The notes beneath the pieces are model-generated. The model was not told the origin of the DNA. It was given only the letters and a program-made list of their open reading frames with translations, and ran no database searches. A program made the position numbers and the translations under genes. From assembly GCA_965277435.1 (NCBI GenBank), contig OZ255821.1, positions 5,518,001 to 5,582,000 of the forward strand: 64,000 nucleotides of DNA, given 5' to 3'. Positions 9,036 through 17,466 of the stretch are shown one piece after another; the stretch's first letter is position 1; the number at the start of each line of letters is the position of its first letter. This DNA comes from Bog-105 sp965277435. Its GTDB lineage: Bacteria; Acidobacteriota; Terriglobia; Bryobacterales; Bryobacteraceae.

Positions 9036-9063
9036 TGATAATAGAGCATTACATTTATTATCA
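9036..9063. promoter_or_regulatory. inverted repeat, candidate operator upstream of the NIPSNAP gene
   Basis: Perfect 8-bp arms TGATAATA (9036-9043) and TATTATCA (9056-9063) with 20 bp between arm centres, two helical turns. It lies in an AT-rich pocket about 155 bp upstream of the NIPSNAP start and about 100 bp past the end of the winged-helix regulator gene. Geometry fits a dimeric regulator; the link to that regulator is inference. Confidence 0.4.
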
Positions 9064-9164
9064 TTCGCGCGTGATCGTGCGCCCGCAATCCCCTTGTGCC
9101 CAAACCAATAATTACCGCCGACTTCTTTTATGGACGGTAAAAACTCTCCCGGACGGAAAGCCCC

Positions 9165-9533
9165 CTACCCCACGCGCATGGCATGAATCAACGCTTCCAT
9201 GTGATCGAGGTAGCGCTCGAAAGCTTTGCGCCCTTCGGCAGTGAGGCGGTATTCGGTCTTCGGCATGCGGCCTTCGAAACTCTTGGTGCATTCCACATAC
9301 TGCACCTCTTCTAGACGCCGCGCATGAACACTCAAATTGCCATCCGTGGTCTGCAGCAGTTTTTTAAGCTCGTTAAAGGTAAGCGATTCGTTGACCGCTA
9401 GCGCGCTGACAATGCCCAGCCGCATGCGCTCGTGAATAATACGGTCAAGATGCGGTAGTGATTTCTCAAAGGCGCCTGCTTTCGGCTCGGCGGCCGGTCC
9501 GGTGTCACTGCGTGCCATCGCCTGTCTAGCCAC
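9165..9533 (-). CDS. winged-helix transcriptional regulator
   Basis: A 122-aa DNA-binding protein of the HTH_34 type (MarR/ArsR-like). The helix-turn-helix spans about residues 50-80 (ESLTFNELKKLLQTTDGNLSVHARRL), followed by a wing (KTEYRLTAEGRKAF). I chose a GTG start because GGAGG lies 4 nt upstream; the next ATG (9518) has no ribosome site. It overlaps the stop of the upstream membrane protein gene by 8 nt, so the two are translationally coupled. Such pairs usually have the membrane protein as the regulated partner (known for the family); ligand unknown. Confidence 0.85.
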   Translation of the reverse strand: MARQAMARSDTGPAAEPKAGAFEKSLPHLDRIIHERMRLGIVSALAVNESLTFNELKKLLQTTDGNLSVHARRLEEVQYVECTKSFEGRMPKTEYRLTAEGRKAFERYLDHMEALIHAMRVG

Positions 9534-10134
9534 CGTGCCTCCGCGCGATCACCACGCCAAACACGACATGTAAAAGACCAAAACCGAAAATGAGGAACCA
9601 GTTCCCCCAGGCCAGCGGAGACGCAAGCGAGGCCGCTCCCACCAGCATGAAACAAAGGCCCATCACAGGTACGATACGGACCGAAAAAGCGCCACCCGTG
9701 ACGACCGCAGCGCCGTAAAGCAGCAGCCAGAGGCCGGGAAGAATGATGAGTTGGTCCAGGCGGTACAAGACGACTGTCAGAACCGCGCCCGCAATCAGCG
9801 GGGGCACGAAGCTCAACAGCGCGCGCCGGGCCGCCTTAGTATGAAGCGAAAGGTCAAGGCGTCTCGATTTCAGACGCACCGCCAGAAAGGCCAGCAGCGA
9901 GGCGACGGCAGATTCAGCCAACCAGATCAAAAAGGCTCGATGAGTAGGAAGCCCGGCGGCCAGCACGCCCGCCACCAGCGCGGACAAGCCGATCAGCACG
10001 CCTCCCCAACCCGGCACCGCCGTAAACGAAGCGGCGCGCTCCATTGTGTCGCGTATGAAACGCAAGTTGTCGGCAGCTCGCCGGTCGATCGGGACGGGCT
10101 CCCTTAAGACGCGAGCACGCTGCGCGAAAGCCAT
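9526..10134 (-). CDS. multipass membrane protein, partner of winged-helix regulator
   Basis: A 202-aa protein with about five to six hydrophobic segments (residues 43-62, 67-86, 107-125, 130-150, 154-172 and 175-195) and a basic N-terminus. I recognise no enzyme motif. It forms an operon with the overlapping downstream winged-helix regulator, an arrangement common in Acidobacteriota. It starts 120 bp from the divergent SDR gene, so both promoters lie in that short gap. Confidence 0.75.
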   Translation of the reverse strand: MAFAQRARVLREPVPIDRRAADNLRFIRDTMERAASFTAVPGWGGVLIGLSALVAGVLAAGLPTHRAFLIWLAESAVASLLAFLAVRLKSRRLDLSLHTKAARRALLSFVPPLIAGAVLTVVLYRLDQLIILPGLWLLLYGAAVVTGGAFSVRIVPVMGLCFMLVGAASLASPLAWGNWFLIFGFGLLHVVFGVVIARRHGG

Positions 10135-10254
10135 AGGTCGAGTATATCCAAAAGGAAGTGCTTTGCCTGGTAAAGAGCCCGGCTCCGCGCTGAAGCGTTT
10201 GCGTACCGATAGTACGATTTGGGCGCCAATCTGCGTCAGGAATCAGGAGAGATT

Positions 10255-11022
10255 ATGCGACTCGAAGGCAAAGTAGCTATCGTGACCGGTTCGGCTACCG
10301 GTATTGGGCAAGGCATCGCGAAACGGTTTGCCAAAGAAGGGGCCGCGGTGGTAGTCGATTATGTCGGCAACGAGAACACCCCGCAGGAAACCGTAAACGC
10401 GATTCAGTCGGCAGGTGGCCAGGTGATAGCCGTCGAAGCCGACATCACCGACGAGAAGCAGGTCCAGAACCTCTTCGAGAAGGCCATCGAGAGCTTTCGC
10501 GCGGTCGACATCGTCGTCAACAATGCGGGTGTTGAAAAGAAATTTGCCTTCGTCGACTACCCAGTTGCGGAGGCGCGCAAGATCATTGAGGTGAATTTGA
10601 TCGGCCCTTTTCTCGTCTCCCAGGCGGCAGCCCGGCAGATGATCAAGCAAGGTAACGGCGGACGCATCATTAACATCTCCTCCGTCCATGAAGATGTCGC
10701 CATGCCTACCAACGCGGCGTACTGCGCGTCGAAAGGGGGCATTCGGATGCTCACCCGTACGATTGCAGTTGAGTTGGCGCCCCACAAGATCACGGTAAAC
10801 AACATTGGGCCAGGCGCGATTTACACTCCCATCGATGCGGACATCGAGGCTAACCCGGAGTTGGAAAAGGCTTTGATGGCGGAGATTCCGCTGAATCGTT
10901 GGGGAAAACCGGAAGAGGTGGCTGGACTCGCTGTGTATCTGGCTTCGGACGAGGCTGGTTATGTCACGGGCGCGAGCTACTTTATCGACGGCGGAATGAT
11001 GCGGCAGTCAGGCAGTTATTGA
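10255..11022 (+). CDS. SDR family oxidoreductase, glucose 1-dehydrogenase-like
   Basis: A 255-aa classical short-chain dehydrogenase. The nucleotide-binding TGSATGIG lies at 11-18, NNAG at 89-92, and the catalytic Ser143, Tyr156 and Lys160 (YCASK) are present. The C-terminal EVAGLAVYLASDEAGYVTGASYFIDGG is typical of this group. Closest by eye are glucose 1-dehydrogenases, but the true substrate cannot be read from sequence. The ATG is preceded by AGGAGA 5 nt upstream. Monocistronic; a hairpin follows the stop. Confidence 0.9.
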   Translation: MRLEGKVAIVTGSATGIGQGIAKRFAKEGAAVVVDYVGNENTPQETVNAIQSAGGQVIAVEADITDEKQVQNLFEKAIESFRAVDIVVNNAGVEKKFAFVDYPVAEARKIIEVNLIGPFLVSQAAARQMIKQGNGGRIINISSVHEDVAMPTNAAYCASKGGIRMLTRTIAVELAPHKITVNNIGPGAIYTPIDADIEANPELEKALMAEIPLNRWGKPEEVAGLAVYLASDEAGYVTGASYFIDGGMMRQSGSY

Positions 11023-11028
11023 TTAGAA

Positions 11029-11049
11029 GGCTGGCATACAGGGCCAGCC
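11029..11049. terminator. hairpin between convergent genes
   Basis: Perfect 7-bp stem ggctggc/gccagcc with a 7-nt loop, starting 6 nt after the SDR stop and 24 nt before the end of the convergent secreted-protein gene. No T-tract follows on either strand, so termination is plausible but not typical. Confidence 0.4.
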
Positions 11050-11073
11050 GCCACTAGACTTGCTTCGAAATTG

Positions 11074-11445
11074 TTACTTAGAGGCGAGCGTCAAGGTGCG
11101 CTGCGACAGATGAACGGGCACAGCCCGTGTTCCCTCCCCTTCGACCGAAACGCCTGTGAGGTACTCGCGGCTTTCATTGTTTGTAAAGTGAAGCCCGGAG
11201 GTTTCGCCGTACTTAGTCGCTTCAAAAGGTGTGGAGAGGACTGCGGCGGCTTTGCCCCGGCCCTGTACGGTAATAATTCCGGTCTCGGTTTGGCTCACGC
11301 TGTATTCGCCCGGCGTGAACTGCTGACCGGCGACGACAAACGCGAACGGCACTGTAACCTTCAGGTAGTGGCTGTTCTCGGCCCCAAAGGCTGCTCCAGC
11401 GGAGGCGAGGACACCGAGAATGGTAAATGTTTTAAACAGTTTCAT
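11074..11445 (-). CDS. small secreted protein of unknown function
   Basis: A 123-aa protein with a clear signal peptide (MKLFKTFTILGVLASAGAAFGA, cleavage after about residue 22) and a beta-rich mature part with VPFAFVVAGQQFTPGEYSV and ESREYLTGVSVEGEG. Proteins of this shape are frequent in Acidobacteriota, but I know no function. AAGGAG lies about 10 nt before the ATG. The gene is preceded by a roughly 250-nt leader with two hairpins and a good promoter, so it may be regulated after initiation. Confidence 0.75.
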   Translation of the reverse strand: MKLFKTFTILGVLASAGAAFGAENSHYLKVTVPFAFVVAGQQFTPGEYSVSQTETGIITVQGRGKAAAVLSTPFEATKYGETSGLHFTNNESREYLTGVSVEGEGTRAVPVHLSQRTLTLASK

Positions 11446-11545
11446 AAGAGTTGTTCTCCTTCAAAATAAAATCAAGTTCGTGAAGGCGCGAACTGGGCAC
11501 CGGGTGTGATGGAAGGGTCAAAAGCAAGACACTCCCGCCGTGATG

Positions 11546-11564
11546 AAAAAGTCGCACAGCGACT
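11546..11564 (-). terminator. hairpin with T-tract inside the leader (possible attenuator)
   Basis: On the minus strand AGTCGC/GCGACT forms a 6-bp stem with a 3-nt loop that runs into TTTTT. It lies about 100 nt upstream of the secreted-protein start and downstream of the promoter candidate, so it would cut the transcript short unless an alternative structure forms. Confidence 0.45.
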
Positions 11565-11704
11565 AATGCTTGCTGCTTAGAAAGATTGGACGGTCGGCGC
11601 GGCCGCCAGTAGATGGCACTCGGGGTGAAAAAACCACCCGAGTACAGGCTCAACAGAGAGGTGGGATAGAGACAAGCGACCTGCATGCCTGAACTCTGAT
11701 TCTT

Positions 11705-11733
11705 ATCCTAGTCGAATTTTTCTTGTTTCTCAA
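11705..11733 (-). promoter_or_regulatory. sigma-70-like promoter for the secreted-protein gene
   Basis: On the minus strand TTGAGA (11728-11733), a 17-bp spacer and TAGGAT (11705-11710). The predicted transcript starts near 11698, giving an untranslated leader of about 250 nt. Confidence 0.5.
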
Positions 11734-11917
11734 TAGTCGGAGAGCATTAGTATCAATCGGTATCCTCCGGCCGCGCTAAGGAAAACGCTGCTGGAGACGC
11801 CGCGCCAATCCTCGATTCCGCAACCGATGGACCTCTACTTGCATCTTAATACCAAGGTTTCAGGGTTAAACTGGGTTTCTATCCAGGGTTATGTCTTGAA
11901 AGGAGTTACTTCGTCGT

Positions 11918-12772
11918 ATGTTCCGCTCTTTCTTCGCTGCCGCACTCCTCACAGTCTCGTCTGTCCAGCTGCTAACTGCTCAGGATCTGTCCCAAGCCGA
12001 AGAACTATTTCAGCGTACGAATTATGAGAACTCGGTGTCGCTGCTTGACAAGCACAGTAATGATCCGGCCATTAATTTTTTACTCGGCCGCAATTATCTG
12101 ATGATGGGCGAGTTTAAGAAAGCATCTGAATCGCTCGAAAGGGCCACGGCTGCGAAGGCAGACAGCGGATACTATGACTGGCTGGGGCGCGCTTACGGTC
12201 GTCGCGCAGAGGTCGCGAACCCACTCAGTGCTGCGCTGTTGGCCCCGAAGGCGCGGCAAGCATTTGAAAAAGCAGTCGAACTCGATTCGTCTAACCGAGA
12301 CGCTCTGGACGACCTTTTCGACTACTATCTCGAAGCGCCTGGCTTTCTCGGTGGCGGCTTCGAAAAAGCGGCCGGCGTTGCTCAGCGAATCAGTGTGTTA
12401 GACCCGGGTGAGGGCTTTTACGACAACTTCAAGCTCGATCAGAAACAAAAATCCTTCACGACTGCCGAGCGTCATCTTCGCCAAGCCGTGGCGGCTGCTC
12501 CTCAGAGCGTTCACCATATCGTGGCTCTGGCCAAATTCCTGGCCAACCAGGGACGGATCACGGAAAGCGACGCTATGTTTGCTAAAGCAGAGCAAGTTTC
12601 CCCCAACAATCCTCGCGTGTGGTTCGCTCAAGCTGACGTATTAGTCAAACAGAGGCGCAATCTGGACGAAGCGAAGGTCCTGCTTACGAAGTACATGCAC
12701 TCCCCGATTACTGCCGATGATCCACCCCGCGAAGAAGCGGCCCGCCTCTTAAAACAAGCCGGCGGAGCCTAA
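11918..12772 (+). CDS. TPR-repeat periplasmic protein
   Basis: A 284-aa protein with a signal peptide (to about residue 21, LLTAQD) followed by TPR-like helices: AEELFQRTNYENSVSLLD, FKKASESLERATAA, ARQAFEKAVELDSSNRDALDDLFDYYL, and a C-terminal set (AERHLRQAVAAAPQSV..., ESDAMFAKAEQVSPNNP). It probably acts as a protein-interaction scaffold outside the cytoplasm. GGAG lies about 12 nt before the ATG, rather far. It is 64 bp upstream of the MacB-like permease gene and likely cotranscribed. Confidence 0.8.
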   Translation: MFRSFFAAALLTVSSVQLLTAQDLSQAEELFQRTNYENSVSLLDKHSNDPAINFLLGRNYLMMGEFKKASESLERATAAKADSGYYDWLGRAYGRRAEVANPLSAALLAPKARQAFEKAVELDSSNRDALDDLFDYYLEAPGFLGGGFEKAAGVAQRISVLDPGEGFYDNFKLDQKQKSFTTAERHLRQAVAAAPQSVHHIVALAKFLANQGRITESDAMFAKAEQVSPNNPRVWFAQADVLVKQRRNLDEAKVLLTKYMHSPITADDPPREEAARLLKQAGGA

Positions 12773-12836
12773 GCCGTAGCCCGGGGGGTCCTAGCCAGGA
12801 GCAGGCAAAGATGGCAGGCGAAAGCCTACCCTAACT

Positions 12837-14042
12837 ATGAATTTTTCTGAAGCCATCGCGTTCAGCTTCCAAGCCCTCAACGCCAACAAGCTGCGCACGT
12901 TCCTCACAGCACTTGGCATTATTATCGGCAATGCGTCCGTCATTCTGGTAGTCACCATCTCTCTTGCCAGCACGAAACTCATTCTAAATCTCATTGAAGG
13001 CGTTGGTTCGAACCTCGTATACGCGAGCGCCGAAGTCACCGGGCAGAACGTAGCCAAAGTGCAGGGCGACTACGTTAAATTGAGCGACGTACAGGCTGTC
13101 CGCGAGGCCCTTGGCAACAGTATCGTTGCTGCTACGGGCGTTATGCAGACTCACGATCAGATAGTCGTCAACGGTAAAGTGCGCGAAGTTGCCATCAATG
13201 GGGTGGATGACAATTACTCCACCGTCCGAAATCTGGTCTCAATTGCCGGCCGGCCGTTTGACTCAAGTGACATCACGCTGCGGGAACACGTCGCCATGCT
13301 CACCGAAAAATTAGCCACTCGCATTTTTGGCAGCCAGGACGCTGCCATTGGCCAAACTGTCAAGCTGAGCCAGCTGCAGTTTACAGTAGTGGGCACCTTT
13401 CGCGAGAAAACAAGTACCTTCGGCACCGGCGAGATCACTGACGAAACCATTCTCATTCCGATCAGCGTCATGAAGTACTTCGTCGAGTACGAGCGCATCG
13501 ACCCGCTTTACATCCAGGTACGCAACGCCAGCGATGTGGCCGCTGTCCGACAGCGGGTTGCGCAAATTCTCGAATCACGGCACCGGCCCGGCGCCAAATA
13601 CAGCGTGCAGGATCTAACCGCACTTCTCGACGCCGCTAAACAAATCGCGCACGTCCTCACGATCGTGCTCATCATCGAGTCCGCCATTGCTCTACTCATC
13701 TCCGGCATCGGCATCATGAATATCATGCTTGTTACGGTGACTGAACGAACCCGGGAAATCGGCTTGCGGATGGCTGTGGGCGCCTCTCGCAGAGAAGTGC
13801 TCCTGCAGTTCCTCGTGGAAGCCATTCTCATCAGTCTGATCGGCGGAGTGCTCGGCATCTGTATCGGCCTCGCACTCCCACTGAGCGTCGGTCTCTTCAC
13901 GAATCGCGTGCACGTCCCCGTCTCGCCTATTTCTGTTATCGTCGCTTTTGCCGTCTCGTTCAGCGTAGGTGTCGGTTTCGGACTTCTACCGGCCCGCCGA
14001 GCCTCCCAGCTCAGCCCTACCGAAGCTCTTCGTTACGAATAA
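12837..14042 (+). CDS. MacB-like ABC transporter permease
   Basis: A 401-aa membrane protein with one N-terminal membrane helix (about 20-45), a large periplasmic MacB_PCD-type domain (to about 265) and a C-terminal FtsX domain of three helices with the conserved ERTREIGLRMAVGASRREVLLQFLVEA. It would pair with a MacB/LolD-type ATPase for mechanotransmission or efflux, but no ATPase gene is adjacent. The N-terminus reads NANKLRTFLTALGIIIG, typical of the family. A small AGGC-GAAA-GCCT hairpin precedes the ATG. Confidence 0.9.
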   Translation: MNFSEAIAFSFQALNANKLRTFLTALGIIIGNASVILVVTISLASTKLILNLIEGVGSNLVYASAEVTGQNVAKVQGDYVKLSDVQAVREALGNSIVAATGVMQTHDQIVVNGKVREVAINGVDDNYSTVRNLVSIAGRPFDSSDITLREHVAMLTEKLATRIFGSQDAAIGQTVKLSQLQFTVVGTFREKTSTFGTGEITDETILIPISVMKYFVEYERIDPLYIQVRNASDVAAVRQRVAQILESRHRPGAKYSVQDLTALLDAAKQIAHVLTIVLIIESAIALLISGIGIMNIMLVTVTERTREIGLRMAVGASRREVLLQFLVEAILISLIGGVLGICIGLALPLSVGLFTNRVHVPVSPISVIVAFAVSFSVGVGFGLLPARRASQLSPTEALRYE

Positions 14043-14121
14043 AAGGAAATCACCCTCCGGTGAGTTGAATCCTAGAAGGGAAAGGTCTTGAAGCCTTGCT
14101 TCAATAAGGAGAAATAATAAA

Positions 14122-14397
14122 ATGGACTACAAAGACAGTCTCACTACGGACCCGCGCCCAGGCGCGCGCGTAGAACACCGCGAGGGGCCAGTCGCCCGCA
14201 GCATTGAGCAGCAAACCGCCAAGCTTCCTTCCGACATGTGGCTGTGGGCTGCATTCGCGTCAATCGGCACGTCGCTCTTCTTTCAGATGACTGGCGACGA
14301 AAAGAAGGCAAACTTCGTGGGCCATTGGGCGCCTACCTTCTTAGCCCTGGGAATTTATAATAAACTGGTCAAACTACACGGCTCCGAAGGCATCTAG
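14122..14397 (+). CDS. small membrane protein, unknown
   Basis: A 91-aa protein with a polar N-terminus and one or two hydrophobic segments (about residues 37-55 and 65-82: MWLWAAFASIGTSLFF, FLALGIYNKL). AAGGAG lies 10 nt before the ATG, supporting expression. No recognised domain. Its end overlaps the convergent DUF6580 gene by 4 bp. Confidence 0.7.
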   Translation: MDYKDSLTTDPRPGARVEHREGPVARSIEQQTAKLPSDMWLWAAFASIGTSLFFQMTGDEKKANFVGHWAPTFLALGIYNKLVKLHGSEGI

Positions 14398-14981
14398 CTG
14401 TGGGTCGAGTTACCAACGTGAGGGCCGATCGTGTGTCGGCCCATATGCCCCTTTACTAAAGCTGCTTCCCCCGCAAATAAGACGGCTACGTAAAACAAAT
14501 CCGCTAAAACTGTCCTTCCGAAGAACGGCAATGCCGCGAAGAAGCAGTCCGTCAGGCCGAGCCAGGTATGGGCGTAGCCGGATAGCCCAAACCACCACTC
14601 GAACAAGTTAGTTACTACAAAAAACTGCAAGCTCCCGACTAATGCTACTGCCGCTATCCGGTATGGGCTCGAACTGTTCCGTAAAAAAGTTCTTCCTAAA
14701 ACCACGTAAATCAATAACGACAAATAGATAACCGGTGTCGCCTTTGAGAATGCCGGATAACCGGCCATATGACTAAGCAACGGATCGGTTATGAACATAG
14801 CGAGTAATGGAACGACATAGGCCTGCCAACCGGGAAGCCTTGCTCCCCCGAAGATCCCCATGCCGCCAATCGGGGCGAAGTTCGGAGGGTGCGGAACCAG
14901 GCGAAGCAGCGCGGCCAGCACCGTGAGAGCTAGTGCTGCAGGCTGAAACGTTGGTTTCTGCTTTTCCACTGCATTCACCAT
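14394..14981 (-). CDS. DUF6580-family membrane protein
   Basis: A 195-aa protein with about five membrane helices. The N-terminal RLVPHPPNFAPIGGMGIFGGA is the hallmark of the DUF6580 family, which is proposed to be related to small-molecule (ECF-type) transporters; substrate unknown. Its start overlaps the stop of the upstream small protein by 7 bp, so the two are translationally coupled. Confidence 0.85.
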   Translation of the reverse strand: MVNAVEKQKPTFQPAALALTVLAALLRLVPHPPNFAPIGGMGIFGGARLPGWQAYVVPLLAMFITDPLLSHMAGYPAFSKATPVIYLSLLIYVVLGRTFLRNSSSPYRIAAVALVGSLQFFVVTNLFEWWFGLSGYAHTWLGLTDCFFAALPFFGRTVLADLFYVAVLFAGEAALVKGHMGRHTIGPHVGNSTHS

Positions 14982-15154
14982 GCCGAAGGCGGATCGCTCG
15001 CCGGGAAACTGTCTTCCACAGTGATGTCATGCGCCTTGTCTATTTCCCGCTTTCGCGTCGATGGTCTAGAAAGAAGCGCGTACCCTACCAGTGGCAGCGA
15101 AACGCCCAGCAAAAAGTACACGAACTTCAAGCCTCTTGTGGAAGTATCGTTCAT
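14975..15154 (-). CDS. small membrane-anchored protein with DSFPASDPPSAW tail
   Basis: A 59-aa protein with a single membrane helix (LKFVYFLLGVSLPLVGYAL) and the C-terminal motif DITVEDSFPASDPPSAW. The DSFPASDPP motif recurs at the end of many small bacterial proteins of unknown role (known). The ATG is supported by GAGGTG about 8 nt upstream. It is the first gene of a two-gene unit with DUF6580. Confidence 0.7.
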   Translation of the reverse strand: MNDTSTRGLKFVYFLLGVSLPLVGYALLSRPSTRKREIDKAHDITVEDSFPASDPPSAW

Positions 15155-15324
15155 TGTATTCACCTCATTCTTGGGACGCCCGCGATCTACCTTTTGATCC
15201 ATCCTGCCTCGTGCTCGGTCCACGCCCTATCTTACGCTGTGATCGCTCCAGTTCCCTTTGGCGTCCGAAACAGAGCCGAAACGTTTTACATGCGGAACAA
15301 AACACCTCACAATGAAAGTAGCGT

Positions 15325-16224
15325 ATGGCTTCCACTGTCTGGCATGGCTACATCTCCTTCGGCCTGATCTCGATTCCGGTTCGCCTCTTCCGCGCCGCCC
15401 GCGCCGAGCGGATCAACTTGCGGAAGCTCTATAAAAGCGCCGCCCCTTCACAATCTGAGGTGGCAGCCCCTGACGAAGATCAGGCGTCGGCTGCTCAACC
15501 GGTTCTCGAACCCATACGCCAGGTTGCAACGCGCCAGGACTCTTCCCAAGCCCTCCCCGCCCCCGCCGTCGTCAAAGGTTACGAATACGAAAAAGATCAG
15601 TTCATCGCCCTCGAACCCGAAGAGCTCAAAAGCGCCGCCGCGAAGACCTCCACCGCCATGGAAATCGCGGAATTTGTGCAGCTAGCCGAAATCGATCCCG
15701 TCTATTTCGAAACGTCTTATTACGTCACTCCCGAAGAAGCCGGCGAAAAAGCCTATGCGCTGCTCTATTCCTCTCTGCAACGCACACAACTCGTCGCAAT
15801 CGCGCAGTTTGCCATGCATAATCGCGAACATGCGGTGGTCCTTCGGCCCGGCCATTCCGGGCTCCTCGCGCACACCATGTTCTTTGCCTCAGAAGTGCGC
15901 GCCGACGAAGAATTTCATGCCAACACGCACGAGCTCTCGAAGAAAGAACTCGAACTTGCCCAAACCTTGATTCGTTCGCTAGAAGCGCCCTTTCAGCCCG
16001 AGAAGTATCACGATACCTATCGTGAGAAATTGCAGGCGCTAATCGACCGCAAACTCGAAGGCAAACCACTCCCCGCAGCCCCTGCCACTCCGCGTAAAGC
16101 CGAAGTAATAGACATCGCTGACGCCCTCCGGCAAAGTCTTGCGAATCTGAAAAAGCCGCCCGCCGCGGCGACCGCCAACACGCGCAAGCGCACTTCAGCC
16201 GCCAAGAAATCCGCTCGCGCCTAA
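15325..16224 (+). CDS. ku: Ku-family protein for non-homologous end joining
   Basis: A 299-aa homodimeric DNA-end-binding protein. The Ku core is clear: STVWHGYISFGLISIPVRLF, VKGYEYEKDQFIALEPEE, ETSYYVTPEE, and a C-terminal Lys/Ala-rich tail. Residues about 42-83 carry a Ser/Ala/Gln-rich linker where most bacterial Ku proteins have a short conserved segment with His and Cys. Ku normally works with the multifunctional ligase LigD, which is not in this window. The ATG follows AATGAAAGTAGCGT, without a strong ribosome site. Confidence 0.95.
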   Translation: MASTVWHGYISFGLISIPVRLFRAARAERINLRKLYKSAAPSQSEVAAPDEDQASAAQPVLEPIRQVATRQDSSQALPAPAVVKGYEYEKDQFIALEPEELKSAAAKTSTAMEIAEFVQLAEIDPVYFETSYYVTPEEAGEKAYALLYSSLQRTQLVAIAQFAMHNREHAVVLRPGHSGLLAHTMFFASEVRADEEFHANTHELSKKELELAQTLIRSLEAPFQPEKYHDTYREKLQALIDRKLEGKPLPAAPATPRKAEVIDIADALRQSLANLKKPPAAATANTRKRTSAAKKSARA

Positions 16225-16355
16225 ATACGGTCGGCTAACGCCACACAGTGGTAGGCGCTCGATGCGATTGTGGAAGATTGTAGCCGTCAAATTTTCGGGA
16301 ACTCACTTTTACGTGTTCCAGCCAGAACTCCGCGTTATCTGGGATCAAGTTACAT

Positions 16356-17210
16356 ATGGACCGTAGGGAAAAGCTTTTGACTGGCTTAAACGTGAGAGAG
16401 ATGGTCGGAGTCGAAATCGGACCCCTGGCAAGTCCGTTTGTCCGAAAGGAAGAGGACGAGATTATCTACGTCGATTACATCGATGGTGAGACTCTCCGCA
16501 AGAAGTACAAAGACGATCCGAATGTCGACACAACAAAAATTGTCGAGCCCGATGCGATCTGGGGCACTCTAACACTCCAGCAGGCGATCGGCGAAGAACG
16601 GAGAGTGGATTATATCGTCGCTTCGCACGTTATTGAGCATGTTCCTGATCTATTAACTTGGCTCGAAGAATTGCGATCCGTTTTAAGAGAGAATGGTCAA
16701 CTCAGATTGATTGTTCCTGATCGGCGATTCACGTTCGATTATCTTCGGAGAGAATCACAACTGCCGGAGGTTCTGTACTGTCATCTGATCCGCGCCCGCG
16801 TTCCTCAAGCTTTTTTCATCCTCGACTTTTTTATCAACTTTGTGCAAATCGACAAGATGGACATATGGAATGGGACCCTCAACCCGGCCGAAGTGAAAAG
16901 ACACATTGCATTCGAAGCGGCGTACGAGGCGGCCCGTGAAGCGGTCGAACGGGGGAGCTATCGGGATGTGCATTGCTGGGTCTTTACACCGCGCTCTTTC
17001 GTAGAACTCTTTGCTCAGTTGGCTGAGTACGGCTTTATTGAATTCGCCTGTGAGCAGTTTTACGACACGGAATACGGTCAGCACGATTTTTTCCTGGTGC
17101 TTCAGCCGTCCACTGATAAATGTCACATAGTAGATAGCTGGCATCGTATGGCCGTAGGTGCAACGGTAGAGCCACCGAGATCAATTCAACCTGCTCCGCT
17201 CGCGTTGTAG
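16356..17210 (+). CDS. class I SAM-dependent methyltransferase-like protein
   Basis: A 284-aa cytoplasmic protein. VGVEIGPLASP (residues 17-27) resembles the SAM-binding glycine-rich loop and DYIVASHVIEHVPD (85-98) matches the post-I/motif II region of Methyltransf_11-type enzymes, followed by LRENGQLRLIVPDRRFTFDY. Substrate unknown; such proteins often sit in glycan loci. It is isolated here, just left of the tRNA-Cys fragment. Confidence 0.8.
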   Translation: MDRREKLLTGLNVREMVGVEIGPLASPFVRKEEDEIIYVDYIDGETLRKKYKDDPNVDTTKIVEPDAIWGTLTLQQAIGEERRVDYIVASHVIEHVPDLLTWLEELRSVLRENGQLRLIVPDRRFTFDYLRRESQLPEVLYCHLIRARVPQAFFILDFFINFVQIDKMDIWNGTLNPAEVKRHIAFEAAYEAAREAVERGSYRDVHCWVFTPRSFVELFAQLAEYGFIEFACEQFYDTEYGQHDFFLVLQPSTDKCHIVDSWHRMAVGATVEPPRSIQPAPLAL

Positions 17211-17283
17211 CGCCACTTCGAGCCGTTACCCCGATGGCAAACAGTCACGCGGGCCTCTTCGGGTTGCAGGTGGGGTTTGTTAT

Positions 17284-17332
17284 TGGAGCCGCGGGGCGGG
17301 ATCAAACCGCCGGATAAGGGTTTTGCGGACCC
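17284..17332 (-). repeat. degenerate 3' half of tRNA-Cys (candidate attachment-site remnant)
   Basis: About 49 nt matching the 3' half of the intact tRNA-Cys at 26258-26332 in the same orientation, from CCA through the T arm and variable loop to the anticodon stem, with about six mismatches. The GCA anticodon is retained, but position 33 is C instead of T and no D arm or 5' acceptor strand follows, so it is not a functional tRNA. Confidence 0.75.
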
Positions 17333-17466
17333 TAACGCATCTCTGGTGTCGGTCAGCTGTTTGTTGTGTTTCCGGCTCTGGCGCGACAGCGTGTCCAAAA
17401 TTTGTGCAAAAGGACCGAGGAGGAGAGACGGCGCAAATGAGAACGATAGCCGTGAACTCAAGTGGT

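Larger units (their letters stand above)
11446..11917. other. 472-bp intergenic region with structured leader
   Basis: No convincing gene. The left 250 bp are the minus-strand leader of the secreted-protein gene, with two hairpins (11546-11564 and 11618-11643). A promoter-like pair lies at 11705-11733. The right part precedes the plus-strand TPR gene; I see no clear promoter for it. Confidence 0.6.
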
